Origin: Pectobacterium aquaticum
Lineage (GTDB): Bacteria; Pseudomonadota; Gammaproteobacteria; Enterobacterales; Enterobacteriaceae
Length of the DNA: 64,000 nt
NCBI RefSeq assembly: GCF_003382565.3
Contig: NZ_CP086253.1
Span: 2,852,001 to 2,916,000 of the forward strand
Direction: 5' to 3'
In this document: positions 8,361 to 16,222 of the stretch, piece after piece
How the letters are laid out: every line of letters begins with the position of its first letter
Position numbering within the stretch: position 1 is the stretch's first letter
Position numbers and translations under genes: made by a program
Notes under the pieces: generated by a model
Told to the model about the DNA's origin: nothing
The model's database searches: none
Seen by the model: only the letters and a program-made list of their open reading frames with translations

Positions 8361-9194
8361 ATGCAGGGTGTACCGGAACAGTTTACCGATGAGAGAGACT
8401 ATGCCCAGTTCCGGCACTTACCGGCGCTGCCCGGCATTGAGCTTTATCACGCGCACATCTGCCGTTATGCCTTTGAGCCGCACACGCATGAAGCGTTTGG
8501 CATCGGCACCATCGATGACGGTGCGGAGCGATTCCGCTATCGTGGTGCCAAGCATATTGCGCCTGTCGATTCGTTAGTGTTGATGAACCCTGATGAGCTA
8601 CATACGGGGGAATCCGCGACGGAAGACGGCTGGCGCTATCGCATGATCTACATTCCACCCGATGTGTTGGAGAACGTCTCCGGCGAGAAAGGCTGGTGGT
8701 TTACCGACGTCGTGCGCCACGATCCGGCAACCGCACGCCAGTTGGCGATGACGCTGGCCGCGCTGTGGCAGACGACCGACCCATTGGCAAGTGAGAGCCT
8801 GCTGCTGTCGCTGATTGCGCTTTTCCGGCCTCACGCGCACATTGCCCAACGCCAGAGGATTGAACCGCTGCACCGCTTTGATGTGGTGAAGGATTACTTA
8901 CGGGAAAACTTCGCCCACACGATTACCTTGAAAGAGCTGGCGGCGCTGGTTTCCCTCAGCCCGTATCATTTCCTGCGCCAGTTCAAAGCGCAGTTTCATG
9001 TCACGCCGCACCAGATGCTGATGGCAATCCGACTGTATGAGGCTAAACAGATGCTGACACGCGGTATGGCGGCCGCCCATGTCGCCGTCGCCGTCGGGTT
9101 AACCGATCAGGCGCATCTGACTCGCACCTTTGCCCAGCGCTATGGCGTCACGCCCATTCGCTACCAAAAGCAGGTGTATCCAGTTCGCCGCTAA
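8361..9194 (+). CDS. AraC-family transcriptional regulator
   Basis: A 277-residue regulator. An N-terminal cupin-like sensing domain (residues ~20-140) carries paired histidines (EPHTHEAFGIG) and the LMNPDELHTGE strand typical of AraC sensors. The C-terminal double helix-turn-helix (~175-275) has ITLKELAALVSLSPYHFLRQFK and GLTDQAHLTRTFAQRYGVTP. The frame is open back to 8214, but the ATG at 8361 (MQGVPEQF) follows AAGGTGG and matches family length. The DMT exporter gene downstream, in the same direction beyond an ERIC repeat, is a plausible target. The effector is unknown. Confidence 0.8.
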   Translation: MQGVPEQFTDERDYAQFRHLPALPGIELYHAHICRYAFEPHTHEAFGIGTIDDGAERFRYRGAKHIAPVDSLVLMNPDELHTGESATEDGWRYRMIYIPPDVLENVSGEKGWWFTDVVRHDPATARQLAMTLAALWQTTDPLASESLLLSLIALFRPHAHIAQRQRIEPLHRFDVVKDYLRENFAHTITLKELAALVSLSPYHFLRQFKAQFHVTPHQMLMAIRLYEAKQMLTRGMAAAHVAVAVGLTDQAHLTRTFAQRYGVTPIRYQKQVYPVRR

Positions 9195-9235
9195 CGCTTT
9201 CAGCACGCATGCTTTCACCGCTTCCCCACAGATGA

Positions 9236-9362
9236 TATACCCTAAATAATTCGAGTTGCGTGAAGGCGGCAACCGAGCGAATCCCCAGGAGCTTACACAA
9301 GTAAGTGACTGGGGTGAGTAAGGGCAGCCAACGCACAAGCAGCTTGAAGTATGACGGGAATA
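9236..9362 (+). repeat. ERIC repeat, copy 1 (127 bp)
   Basis: It starts TATACCCTAAATAATTCGAG, has the CCCCAG...CTGGGG central pairing and ends GCTTGAAGTATGACGGGAAT. This is the full ERIC imperfect palindrome. Its left end carries the exact 12-nt sequence TACCCTAAATAA (9238-9249) used as a target by the IS110 element at 43 kb. Confidence 0.9.
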
Positions 9363-9442
9363 AACAGCAATATCCTACAATAATTCATCGCCGACCCTCC
9401 CTAGACTGGCGCGATGCACTATTGTGAAAAAACGGGTTTATT

Positions 9443-10420
9443 ATGCTGATTGGTGTTTTATTTGCGCTTGCCGCTGGGCTGATGTGGGGGCTGATTTTCG
9501 TTGGGCCAGTGCTCGTACCGGACTACTCTGCGGCCTTGCAGTCCACCGGACGCTATCTGGCTTTTGGATTGATTGCCTTACCGCTGGCGTGGCTCGATCG
9601 CCGTCGTCTGCGCCAGTTAACCCGCCGCGACTGGCTGGAAGCCACGAAGCTCACGATTATCGGCAACCTGCTGTATTACTTCCTGCTCGCCAGCGCCATC
9701 CAGCGTACCGGTGCGCCGATCTCGACGATGATTATCGGCACCCTGCCCGTGGTGATTTCTGTCACCGCGAATGTGTTGTATAGCAAGCACGATGGCCGCG
9801 TAGCCTGGCGTCGGCTGCTGCCTTCGCTGCTGCTGATTGCGGCGGGGTTGGTTTGCGTCAATATGGCGGAACTGAAAGGAACCACCGTCGAATTCGATTT
9901 ATGGCGTTATGCCAGTGGGATTGTGATGGCGTTTCTCGCCGTGGTTTGCTGGACCTGGTATCCACTGCGCAACGCCCGCTGGCTGCGCGACCACAAAGGC
10001 AATACGCCGACCACCTGGGCCACGGCGCAAGGGCTGGTCACGCTACCGCTGGCGTTGGTGGGGTATATCGTGGTGTGCGGCCATCTGGCGCTAACGGATA
10101 GCACCTTTACGCAGCCGTTCGGCCCACGGCCTGAGGTTTTCATCCCGCTGATGCTGGCGATTGGGCTGTTTTGTTCGTGGATCGGTACGCTGTTCTGGAA
10201 CGAAGCCAGCCAGCGTCTGCCGACGGTGCTGGTGGGGCCACTAATTGTGTTTGAAACGCTGGCGGGGCTGGCCTATGCCTTCATCATCCGGCAATCCTGG
10301 CCGCCGCTGTTGACGCTCTGCGGCATCATCTGCCTGATTGTCGGGGTGATCTACGCCATGCGGGTGAAACCGGAACCTGTGATTGTGGAAGTTCAGGTGC
10401 CGATTTCACGGACTGAGTGA
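9443..10420 (+). CDS. DMT-superfamily (EamA) transporter
   Basis: A 325-residue protein with about ten hydrophobic segments arranged as two EamA repeats, beginning MLIGVLFALAAGLMWGLIFV with WTWYPLRNARW at the midpoint. Such proteins in the inner membrane usually export amino acids or other small metabolites. The ATG at 9443 is used; the upstream ribosome site is weak. It lies after an AraC-family gene and an ERIC repeat in the same direction and ends before a bidirectional terminator. The substrate cannot be read from sequence. Confidence 0.8.
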   Translation: MLIGVLFALAAGLMWGLIFVGPVLVPDYSAALQSTGRYLAFGLIALPLAWLDRRRLRQLTRRDWLEATKLTIIGNLLYYFLLASAIQRTGAPISTMIIGTLPVVISVTANVLYSKHDGRVAWRRLLPSLLLIAAGLVCVNMAELKGTTVEFDLWRYASGIVMAFLAVVCWTWYPLRNARWLRDHKGNTPTTWATAQGLVTLPLALVGYIVVCGHLALTDSTFTQPFGPRPEVFIPLMLAIGLFCSWIGTLFWNEASQRLPTVLVGPLIVFETLAGLAYAFIIRQSWPPLLTLCGIICLIVGVIYAMRVKPEPVIVEVQVPISRTE

Positions 10421-10440
10421 AAGCGAGTGAGGAAATAAGA

Positions 10441-10465
10441 CAAGCCGGTCTTTATGTCCGGCTTG
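10441..10465. terminator. Bidirectional terminator
   Basis: CAAGCCGG / CCGGCTTG, 8-bp stem with a 9-nt loop. It overlaps the stop codon of the TlpA-like gene on the minus strand (followed there by TCTTATTT) and follows the DMT transporter on the plus strand. Confidence 0.6.
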
Positions 10466-10949
10466 CCAGCTTCTGAAACAGTGCGGTCAGTTGCGCTTCA
10501 TCCCTTGCACCCTGATGCTGATCGGTCACCTTGCCGTTCGCATCAATAATAAATGAAGTTGGCGTGCCGCTGACCTGATAGCGCTCTTTGGTAATGCCTA
10601 ACTGATCGCGCACCACCGGATAGGTCACCTTATGGTGCGCCAGCATTGAGGTGACATCGACGCCGTCAGGATCGGTGTTAACCGCCACCACCACCACTTT
10701 ATCGCCATATTCCTGACTCAGTTTCTCCAGCGCGCCCATTTCGATCATGCAGCCACCACAGCCCGACGACCAGAAATTCAGGTACACGCTTTTCCCCTGC
10801 CAGCGTGATAGATCCACCTGCTGCCCTGACAGATCGTAGGCCGCCAGCGCCGGTGCCTGCGCCCCGACGCCAACCTGTTCTTCCTTACAGCCGCTCAGTG
10901 CCGCTGCGCCCAGCAGACACAGCGCGGTAATCGCGTTACGCCATTTCAT
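10452..10949 (-). CDS. TlpA-like thioredoxin-fold lipoprotein of the iron operon
   Basis: A 165-residue periplasmic lipoprotein. A signal peptide ends at the lipobox LSGC (lipidated Cys21), followed by a thioredoxin fold with an active site NFWSSGCGGCM (Cys64 and Cys67, CGGC) and the cis-Pro segment VSGTPTSFIID. It is the last gene of the seven-gene FetM/P19-type operon, and its start overlaps the end of the ATPase gene. Related systems (for example Campylobacter p19 loci) also end with thioredoxin-like proteins. It probably handles disulfides or redox state of the periplasmic or Fe-S component. The exact reaction is unknown. Confidence 0.8.
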   Translation of the reverse strand: MKWRNAITALCLLGAAALSGCKEEQVGVGAQAPALAAYDLSGQQVDLSRWQGKSVYLNFWSSGCGGCMIEMGALEKLSQEYGDKVVVVAVNTDPDGVDVTSMLAHHKVTYPVVRDQLGITKERYQVSGTPTSFIIDANGKVTDQHQGARDEAQLTALFQKLASRT

Positions 10950-11652
10950 GATGATTCACCTCTTCACCAAAATACTTGCCGTGTTGCAGGCGGATAATGC
11001 GGTCAGCAAACCGACCTAATTCAGGATTGTGCGTCACCATCACAATGGTACGCCCCTGCCGATGCAGATCTTTCAGCAGATCCAGCACCCGCTGTTCATT
11101 CTCTTCATCCAGATTCCCCGTCGGTTCATCGGCGAAAATCACCGGAGGCTCATTCACCAACGCACGGGCAATACACACGCGCTGCTGCTCACCGCCGGAA
11201 AGCTGGCTCGGTAAGTGATCGACGCGATGCGCCAGCCCAACCTGTTCCAGCACGCGTTGCGCCGCCGCTTCATCCACCACGCTATGGTAGTGCTGCGCCA
11301 GCATTACGTTTTCCAGCGCGGTCAAAAACGGAATCAGGTGGAACTGCTGGAATACCAGCCCGATCTTATCGGCACGGAACTGGCGTCGCCCTTCTTCATC
11401 CAGCCCAGCGGCATCGACGCCGTCCAGCAATACCTGCCCTTCACTCACCGTATCCAGACAGGTGAGAATATTCATCAGCGTGGTTTTACCCGAACCGGAC
11501 GCGCCCATGATGGCGACAAACTCGCCGCGCGCGATACGGATATTGATGTTCTCCAGCGCGGTAACCTGACCAAAGCGTTTATAGAGCTGGCGAGTTTCAA
11601 TCACCGCTTCCGCGGCCTGCGCCCTTTCCTGCACGTTCACCTCTACAGACAT
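10936..11652 (-). CDS. ABC transporter ATP-binding protein of the iron operon
   Basis: A 238-residue ATPase of the MacB/LolD type. It has Walker A GASGSGKT (~residues 50-57), Q-loop VFQQFHLIPF, signature LSGGEQQR, Walker B VIFADEPTGNLDE and switch His in VTHNPE. It pairs with the two upstream FtsX/MacB-like permeases. Such mechanotransmitting exporters do not move substrate through a classic pore, so it may power a periplasmic step of iron uptake rather than import itself. The gene overlaps the TlpA-like gene by 14 bases and follows the second permease by four bases. Confidence 0.85.
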   Translation of the reverse strand: MSVEVNVQERAQAAEAVIETRQLYKRFGQVTALENINIRIARGEFVAIMGASGSGKTTLMNILTCLDTVSEGQVLLDGVDAAGLDEEGRRQFRADKIGLVFQQFHLIPFLTALENVMLAQHYHSVVDEAAAQRVLEQVGLAHRVDHLPSQLSGGEQQRVCIARALVNEPPVIFADEPTGNLDEENEQRVLDLLKDLHRQGRTIVMVTHNPELGRFADRIIRLQHGKYFGEEVNHHEMA

Positions 11653-11656
11653 CGAG

Positions 11657-12778
11657 CTACTCTCCTTTCAAGACTTTGGCTGGTTCGACGTAGATCGCCC
11701 GCCGAGTGGGAACCACCGCCGCCACGGCAGCAACCAATAACGATAGCACCAGCGTGAGCGGGAACACCGGTAACCGCAGCGAGATCGTCGCGTTGAATAC
11801 CGCCATCCCCAGCACCTGAGCCAGCAGATACCCCAGCAGCGAACCGCACACCACGGCTGCCAGTGCGATGATGCCGGTTTCGGCCAGCATCTGCCGGATG
11901 ATGTCTCGTCCGCTCGCGCCCAGCGCCTTCTGTAGCGCAAATTCGCGGGCACGTTCACCGACAATCGCCATCAGCGTGGTGTTTACACACAGGGAAGACA
12001 GCACGAGGATCACCGCCGATACCAGCCCCATCAGCCCTTTGATTTTATTCAGCACCTGGCCTTCCGACGCCGACACCTTCAGGATCGGGCGGATCTCCAA
12101 CTGCGGATACTGCTGCTGAAGTTGGGCAGCGAAGCGATCGACCTGCCCCAGATCGTTGCTGACGCTCAGCAGCGCATTACTGATCGCGCCCTCTTTATCC
12201 AACCACTTTTGCGCCAGATCCAGATTTACAATCAGCATGTTGTCTGTCGCATCGCCGGATTCTACGATGCCTTTGATCTGCAACCGCTGCTTCCCGCCAT
12301 CACCCACCAGCGTGATGCTGTCGCCGACTTTGACGTTCAACCGCTCCGCCAGCTTCACCCCGATCATGGCATTACGGTCATCAAAGCTGACGCCAATCCA
12401 GTTACCCGTGACCTGCCAGTACGGTGCCAGCTGCCGCAGCGATTCGAACCACACGCCCATCAGCACCACTTTTTCCAGCTCCGTACGCGCCATACCGTAC
12501 AGATAAGGACTGGACGCATTGATCAACCCAGCAGGTGCGTTGTCGATAATCGGCTGAAACGTGCTTTGTGGAATCGTATTGCCCCGCGCTGGCCCGATGT
12601 AAAAATTCGCACCGAAGGTGCGCAGTTCCTGACTCATCTTGGCGTTGATATCGAAATAGACGGCGGACATCGCCGTCACAATCGCCGCTCCCACCGTCAG
12701 CGCGGCGAACACTACGCTGACGCGCTGCATACGCAGTCGCAGTGCGCGAAACACCAGCCGCCAGAACATGCTGTTCAT
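11657..12778 (-). CDS. FtsX/MacB-like ABC permease 2 of the iron operon
   Basis: About 373 residues. One N-terminal transmembrane helix (VVFAALTVGAAIVTAMSAVYF) is followed by a large periplasmic domain (residues ~50-230) and three C-terminal helices, with the family signature GERAREFALQKALGASGRDI before helix 3. This topology is that of MacB-type mechanotransmission permeases. Start choice is uncertain: ATGs at 12796, 12778 and 12769 are all in frame. 12778 gives MNSMFWRLVF; 12769 has the best ribosome-site spacing (GGATGA). It overlaps or abuts the preceding permease gene, showing tight coupling. Confidence 0.8.
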   Translation of the reverse strand: MNSMFWRLVFRALRLRMQRVSVVFAALTVGAAIVTAMSAVYFDINAKMSQELRTFGANFYIGPARGNTIPQSTFQPIIDNAPAGLINASSPYLYGMARTELEKVVLMGVWFESLRQLAPYWQVTGNWIGVSFDDRNAMIGVKLAERLNVKVGDSITLVGDGGKQRLQIKGIVESGDATDNMLIVNLDLAQKWLDKEGAISNALLSVSNDLGQVDRFAAQLQQQYPQLEIRPILKVSASEGQVLNKIKGLMGLVSAVILVLSSLCVNTTLMAIVGERAREFALQKALGASGRDIIRQMLAETGIIALAAVVCGSLLGYLLAQVLGMAVFNATISLRLPVFPLTLVLSLLVAAVAAVVPTRRAIYVEPAKVLKGE

Positions 12779-12785
12779 CCAGCTA

Positions 12786-14075
12786 TTAGCGCCCATACAG
12801 CACCTCCACCGGATACAGTTTGGCGATCCGGCGCGCCGGGAACCACGTTCCGATGATGGCAATCAGCATCGAGATCACCAACACACAGGGGATAACGATC
12901 CACGCAAAACTCAGCGGTACGCCGAACAGCATCAGGCCAATGGCTTTCGCCAACCCCCAGCCTGCAACACAGCCCGCGATACCACCAGCCAGACCGCTCA
13001 GCGCGGCTTCGAGATAAAACAGCAGCATGATCTGCCACTGGCGCGCGCCTAGCGCTTTCATCAGCCCGATCTCTTTTGCTCGTTCCATAATGGTGCTCGT
13101 CATCAGCGAGGCAATCCCCATCGCTGCCGCCACCAGCGCGGCGAAGGTCACCACTGCCAGAAGCAGTTGGATCTTGTCGATCACCACGCCTTCCGACGCG
13201 GCGACCTGCCAGATAGGACGTACCACCGAGCCAGAAATCGCTTCTTCCAACTGGTGCGCAATCGAAGAGACATACGCGGTGCAGTACCAGAGGTCATACT
13301 CTTCGGCATTCAGCGCTTCCAGATTTTCCCGCGCCCGCCGCGACAGTTCATTTTCCGGCACGGTCAGCGCTGACACGCGGATGGCCTGAATTTTACCAGC
13401 CAGCCCCAACAGCGATTGCACTGTTGCCAGCGGCATCACCAGACGGCTTTCTTCATCACCGCCGCTGCTCAGAATGCCGCTAACCTCTACCGTTGCGTCC
13501 CCTTTTGCACCGTGCAAGGCGAGTTTATCCCCGACTTTCCAGCCCGTTTGCGCCGCCAGCTGTTTTCCTACCAGCGTCTGCGCCACATTTTCCGTCGTCA
13601 CCGGTTCCTGCGGCCACTGCCCCGCCACCTGCCAGTAGGGGCTAACGGTCATTTGTCCCGAGCGATAGTCTTCTTCATCCGGCACCGCAACAGGCTGAGA
13701 AAAGAAGGTGCCCAGCACGGCAATCGGCTGTCCCTTGATCTCGACATCGCCGCTCAGCAGCGGCGCAAAGCCGACAATGTTATTGCGCCAGAAGATATCT
13801 TTGATGTTCGGCAGCTCGGCCTCATCGAGGAAATCCTGCCCTTCCAGCGGATTACTGCGTTCGCCAAACAGCGCGGGTAGCGCCGCTTGCCCTGCTGGCT
13901 CAATCAAAATATTCGCGCCGTAGGACTTCAGCTCACGCGCCATTTTGTCGCCGATATCGATGGACACCGCCAGCAGCGCAGAGATCAACCCCGCCGCCAA
14001 AAACACGGTCAGCACCGCCAGCGATTTACGCCGAATATTTCTGCGCCAGGACTGACGTAACAGTCGCCACAGCAT
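12786..14075 (-). CDS. FtsX/MacB-like ABC permease 1 of the iron operon
   Basis: A 429-residue inner-membrane protein. The N-terminus MLWRLLRQSWRRNIRRKSLA leads into helix 1, followed by a ~230-residue periplasmic domain and three C-terminal helices preceded by MERAKEIGLMKALGARQWQI. It is paralogous to the next permease and probably forms a heterodimer with it. It starts two bases after the stop of the DUF2318-type gene. Its place in the FetM/P19 operon is conserved in relatives such as the Campylobacter p19 locus as I remember it. Confidence 0.82.
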   Translation of the reverse strand: MLWRLLRQSWRRNIRRKSLAVLTVFLAAGLISALLAVSIDIGDKMARELKSYGANILIEPAGQAALPALFGERSNPLEGQDFLDEAELPNIKDIFWRNNIVGFAPLLSGDVEIKGQPIAVLGTFFSQPVAVPDEEDYRSGQMTVSPYWQVAGQWPQEPVTTENVAQTLVGKQLAAQTGWKVGDKLALHGAKGDATVEVSGILSSGGDEESRLVMPLATVQSLLGLAGKIQAIRVSALTVPENELSRRARENLEALNAEEYDLWYCTAYVSSIAHQLEEAISGSVVRPIWQVAASEGVVIDKIQLLLAVVTFAALVAAAMGIASLMTSTIMERAKEIGLMKALGARQWQIMLLFYLEAALSGLAGGIAGCVAGWGLAKAIGLMLFGVPLSFAWIVIPCVLVISMLIAIIGTWFPARRIAKLYPVEVLYGR

Positions 14076-14077
14076 GA

Positions 14078-15472
14078 TTATTCCTCCTCAGCCTGCTCGC
14101 CAGCCGCCGCTTTGGCAGTGGCAAATTTCGCGGGACTTTCGCGGAAGCGGTTGTAGTTGGCCTCCGACGAGAAGAAGTACGTTTTACCGCCGTAGCGATA
14201 TTTATGTTCCGCATTCACGTTGGTCAGTTTGGAGCCATCAACCGGATCGATAACGTCCATCGACACCACCGTCGAGAAGTAATTCGTGCCTGCCGCCAGT
14301 GAGGCTCGCCCAATCACCAGCTCATTATCGTCGTTGCTCCAGCCTTCAATCGGCACCGGATTACAGCCGCCCGCCTTCCCGATAGAAGGAATGAAAATAT
14401 GCACGCCGCAGGCGACACAAATCACCTGATTGCCTTCCATCACGTAGCCCTGATCGCCGCACAGCAGGCAGGCGTCAAACACTACGCCAAGACGCAGGCG
14501 GTCGGGATAGCGGTTAATGATGAAAAAGCGCACGGTCTTGCCGTCATCGGCAATCCACACGAAGCGATGCAGCTTGCCATCACGCACTTGCTCAATCGGA
14601 ATATGCACTTTGCCATCGGCCGCCAGCGTCACGGGCTGTGCTTCAGACAGACGAGGCGGTTGCGACGCGACCTTGTCCCAATAAAGCTGGGCCAACACCA
14701 CCACCAATAACGCGGTGACCGTTGCCAACAACGTGCGGCGCAGCGTGCGATAGCCTGCTGTCGCTTTACGCTTTTCAATCGCCTCATGCGTGGCCAACAT
14801 CTGGCGATGCGCATGCCGCAGCGGCCAAACCAGCCCGGCAGCCAACACCGCCATGAACAATGCGCTGAGGTAATTTAATAAATACGCGCTGTTGGTGACG
14901 TGCGCCACATAGCTCAGACGCGGCTTGGTGAGCCCCAGCGCCTGTAATTTCATCAACAGCAGCAGCAGATTACCGCTTATCGGCAACAGCAGAAGTGCAA
15001 CCAACAGCGCCAGAAGCGGCCAGCGCAGTAAACGAATGCGGCGCGTAATCATGCCGCACAGCGCGGCACAGAACACCAGCCAGCCAAACGCCAGCAGCAC
15101 CGCGCTGAAATTCAGCAGCAGATCGGTATTCACCACATGGGTGGTTGTCAGCGCGGTCAGATTGGGATCGTTGCCCCACTGCACCGCCGCTCCCGCTACC
15201 AACAGCGCCTGCCACAGATAGCCAAGACGCGGGTGGGAAAAACACTGACAGGCCAGGAACAGGATCAAGGCAAGCGCTTGAAGCGCCGTAAATCCCAGCA
15301 GAAACGCTTGCCCGTTAGGAAAATGCACGCCAATAAACGTCCCGGCAAACAGCGCCAGCAGCGTGATCCAACCCAGCGATTTGACTGTCGGCGTGGAGCG
15401 ATGGCTCCAGTTCAGCCCTAGCAATAGCGCTATCGGCAGGAAGGATTGGAGGGTCGTGATAAAAAAATTCAT
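14078..15472 (-). CDS. Membrane protein with Fe-S-type cysteine motif (DUF2318-like)
   Basis: A 464-residue protein with about eight transmembrane segments (residues ~1-260) and a periplasmic C-terminal domain. That domain contains DACLLCGDQGYV and ICVACGVHIF (two CxxC pairs) plus a further Cys in GGCNPVPIEG, the pattern of the DUF2318 Fe-S-like membrane proteins found in FTR1/P19 iron loci. It may pass electrons to reduce ferric iron at the membrane; this is inferred. The ATG at 15472 lies just beside a partial ERIC sequence that fills the gap to fetP. Confidence 0.8.
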   Translation of the reverse strand: MNFFITTLQSFLPIALLLGLNWSHRSTPTVKSLGWITLLALFAGTFIGVHFPNGQAFLLGFTALQALALILFLACQCFSHPRLGYLWQALLVAGAAVQWGNDPNLTALTTTHVVNTDLLLNFSAVLLAFGWLVFCAALCGMITRRIRLLRWPLLALLVALLLLPISGNLLLLLMKLQALGLTKPRLSYVAHVTNSAYLLNYLSALFMAVLAAGLVWPLRHAHRQMLATHEAIEKRKATAGYRTLRRTLLATVTALLVVVLAQLYWDKVASQPPRLSEAQPVTLAADGKVHIPIEQVRDGKLHRFVWIADDGKTVRFFIINRYPDRLRLGVVFDACLLCGDQGYVMEGNQVICVACGVHIFIPSIGKAGGCNPVPIEGWSNDDNELVIGRASLAAGTNYFSTVVSMDVIDPVDGSKLTNVNAEHKYRYGGKTYFFSSEANYNRFRESPAKFATAKAAAGEQAEEE

Positions 15473-15473
15473 A

Positions 15474-15510
15474 TATACCCGTCACCTTTCAAGTTGCAGG
15501 TGCGTCGGTT
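15474..15510 (-). repeat. Partial ERIC (right end only)
   Basis: TATACCCGTCACCTTTCAAG followed by TTGCAGGTGCGTCGG is the inverted right end of an ERIC repeat. Only about 37 bp is recognisable. It lies in the gap between fetP and the DUF2318-type gene, directly upstream of the latter's start. Confidence 0.6.
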
Positions 15511-15629
15511 GAGTGCGATACCGAGTGGCATCAGCACGTTGGCCGGAAAATCACCGCCTCTACGGGCAACAAAAGTGTACCCGCAGAGGCGTGAACATGG
15601 CCGCGACAGAACATCGCGGACAGAAGACC

Positions 15630-16157
15630 TTATTCTAAGCCGACGTATTTGAAGTCAAAGCTGACATCAAACGGTTTCCACCAGCGGCCTACGCCCGTTT
15701 CACCATCAGTGTGACGGTGCATACCAGCTTTTGATGGCGGATCGATGTGGTAAGTCACTTTGTAGTTGCCCACGCCCATCATTTTGATGTTCGCGCCGTA
15801 GTGCGGGCCATCGCTGGCAACCATCGGCATGAAGGTGCCTTCCTGCTTCGCACCGGTATCGGTGTTAGTCAGGGTGTACGCGATGGTCAGGAACGGCATC
15901 CACTCACCGGCACCGAAGCCATTCTTGTTACCTTCAGCGGCGTGGATATCGGCTTCCAGATGGATGTCCGCTTTCGCGGCAGGCAGGCCCATGCCACGCG
16001 GTTCCATGTCGATAGGTTGCAGATAAACAGCGGCAATTTCCATTTCGTTCATGGAAACCGGCTCACCCGCTGGGTATTCTTTAAACGCCAGCGCGGCAGG
16101 TGCAGTGAAAATACCGGCAATAACGGCACCCGCAATCAGACTTTTTTGCCTCTTCAT
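15630..16157 (-). CDS. fetP: Periplasmic P19-type iron protein FetP
   Basis: A 175-residue protein with a signal peptide (MKRQKSLIAGAVIAGIF...ALA), then a P19/Tp34-like fold. Likely metal ligands are visible: Met and Glu in SMNEMEIAAVYLQP, Met in IDMEPRGMGL, His in ADIHLEADIHA, and His in VTYHIDPP and GMHRHTDGE. FetP works with the FTR1 permease FetM in E. coli and binds Cu and Fe in the periplasm. The start at 16157 has GAGGA upstream; ATGs at 16172 and 16166 are possible alternatives. Second gene of the Fur-controlled operon. Confidence 0.87.
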   Translation of the reverse strand: MKRQKSLIAGAVIAGIFTAPAALAFKEYPAGEPVSMNEMEIAAVYLQPIDMEPRGMGLPAAKADIHLEADIHAAEGNKNGFGAGEWMPFLTIAYTLTNTDTGAKQEGTFMPMVASDGPHYGANIKMMGVGNYKVTYHIDPPSKAGMHRHTDGETGVGRWWKPFDVSFDFKYVGLE

Positions 16158-16222
16158 CAAACCCATCCTCATCTCAGTCGTCCCTCTTCGCTTAATTCGC
16201 TAAGCGATTGGGGTTGTTATGG

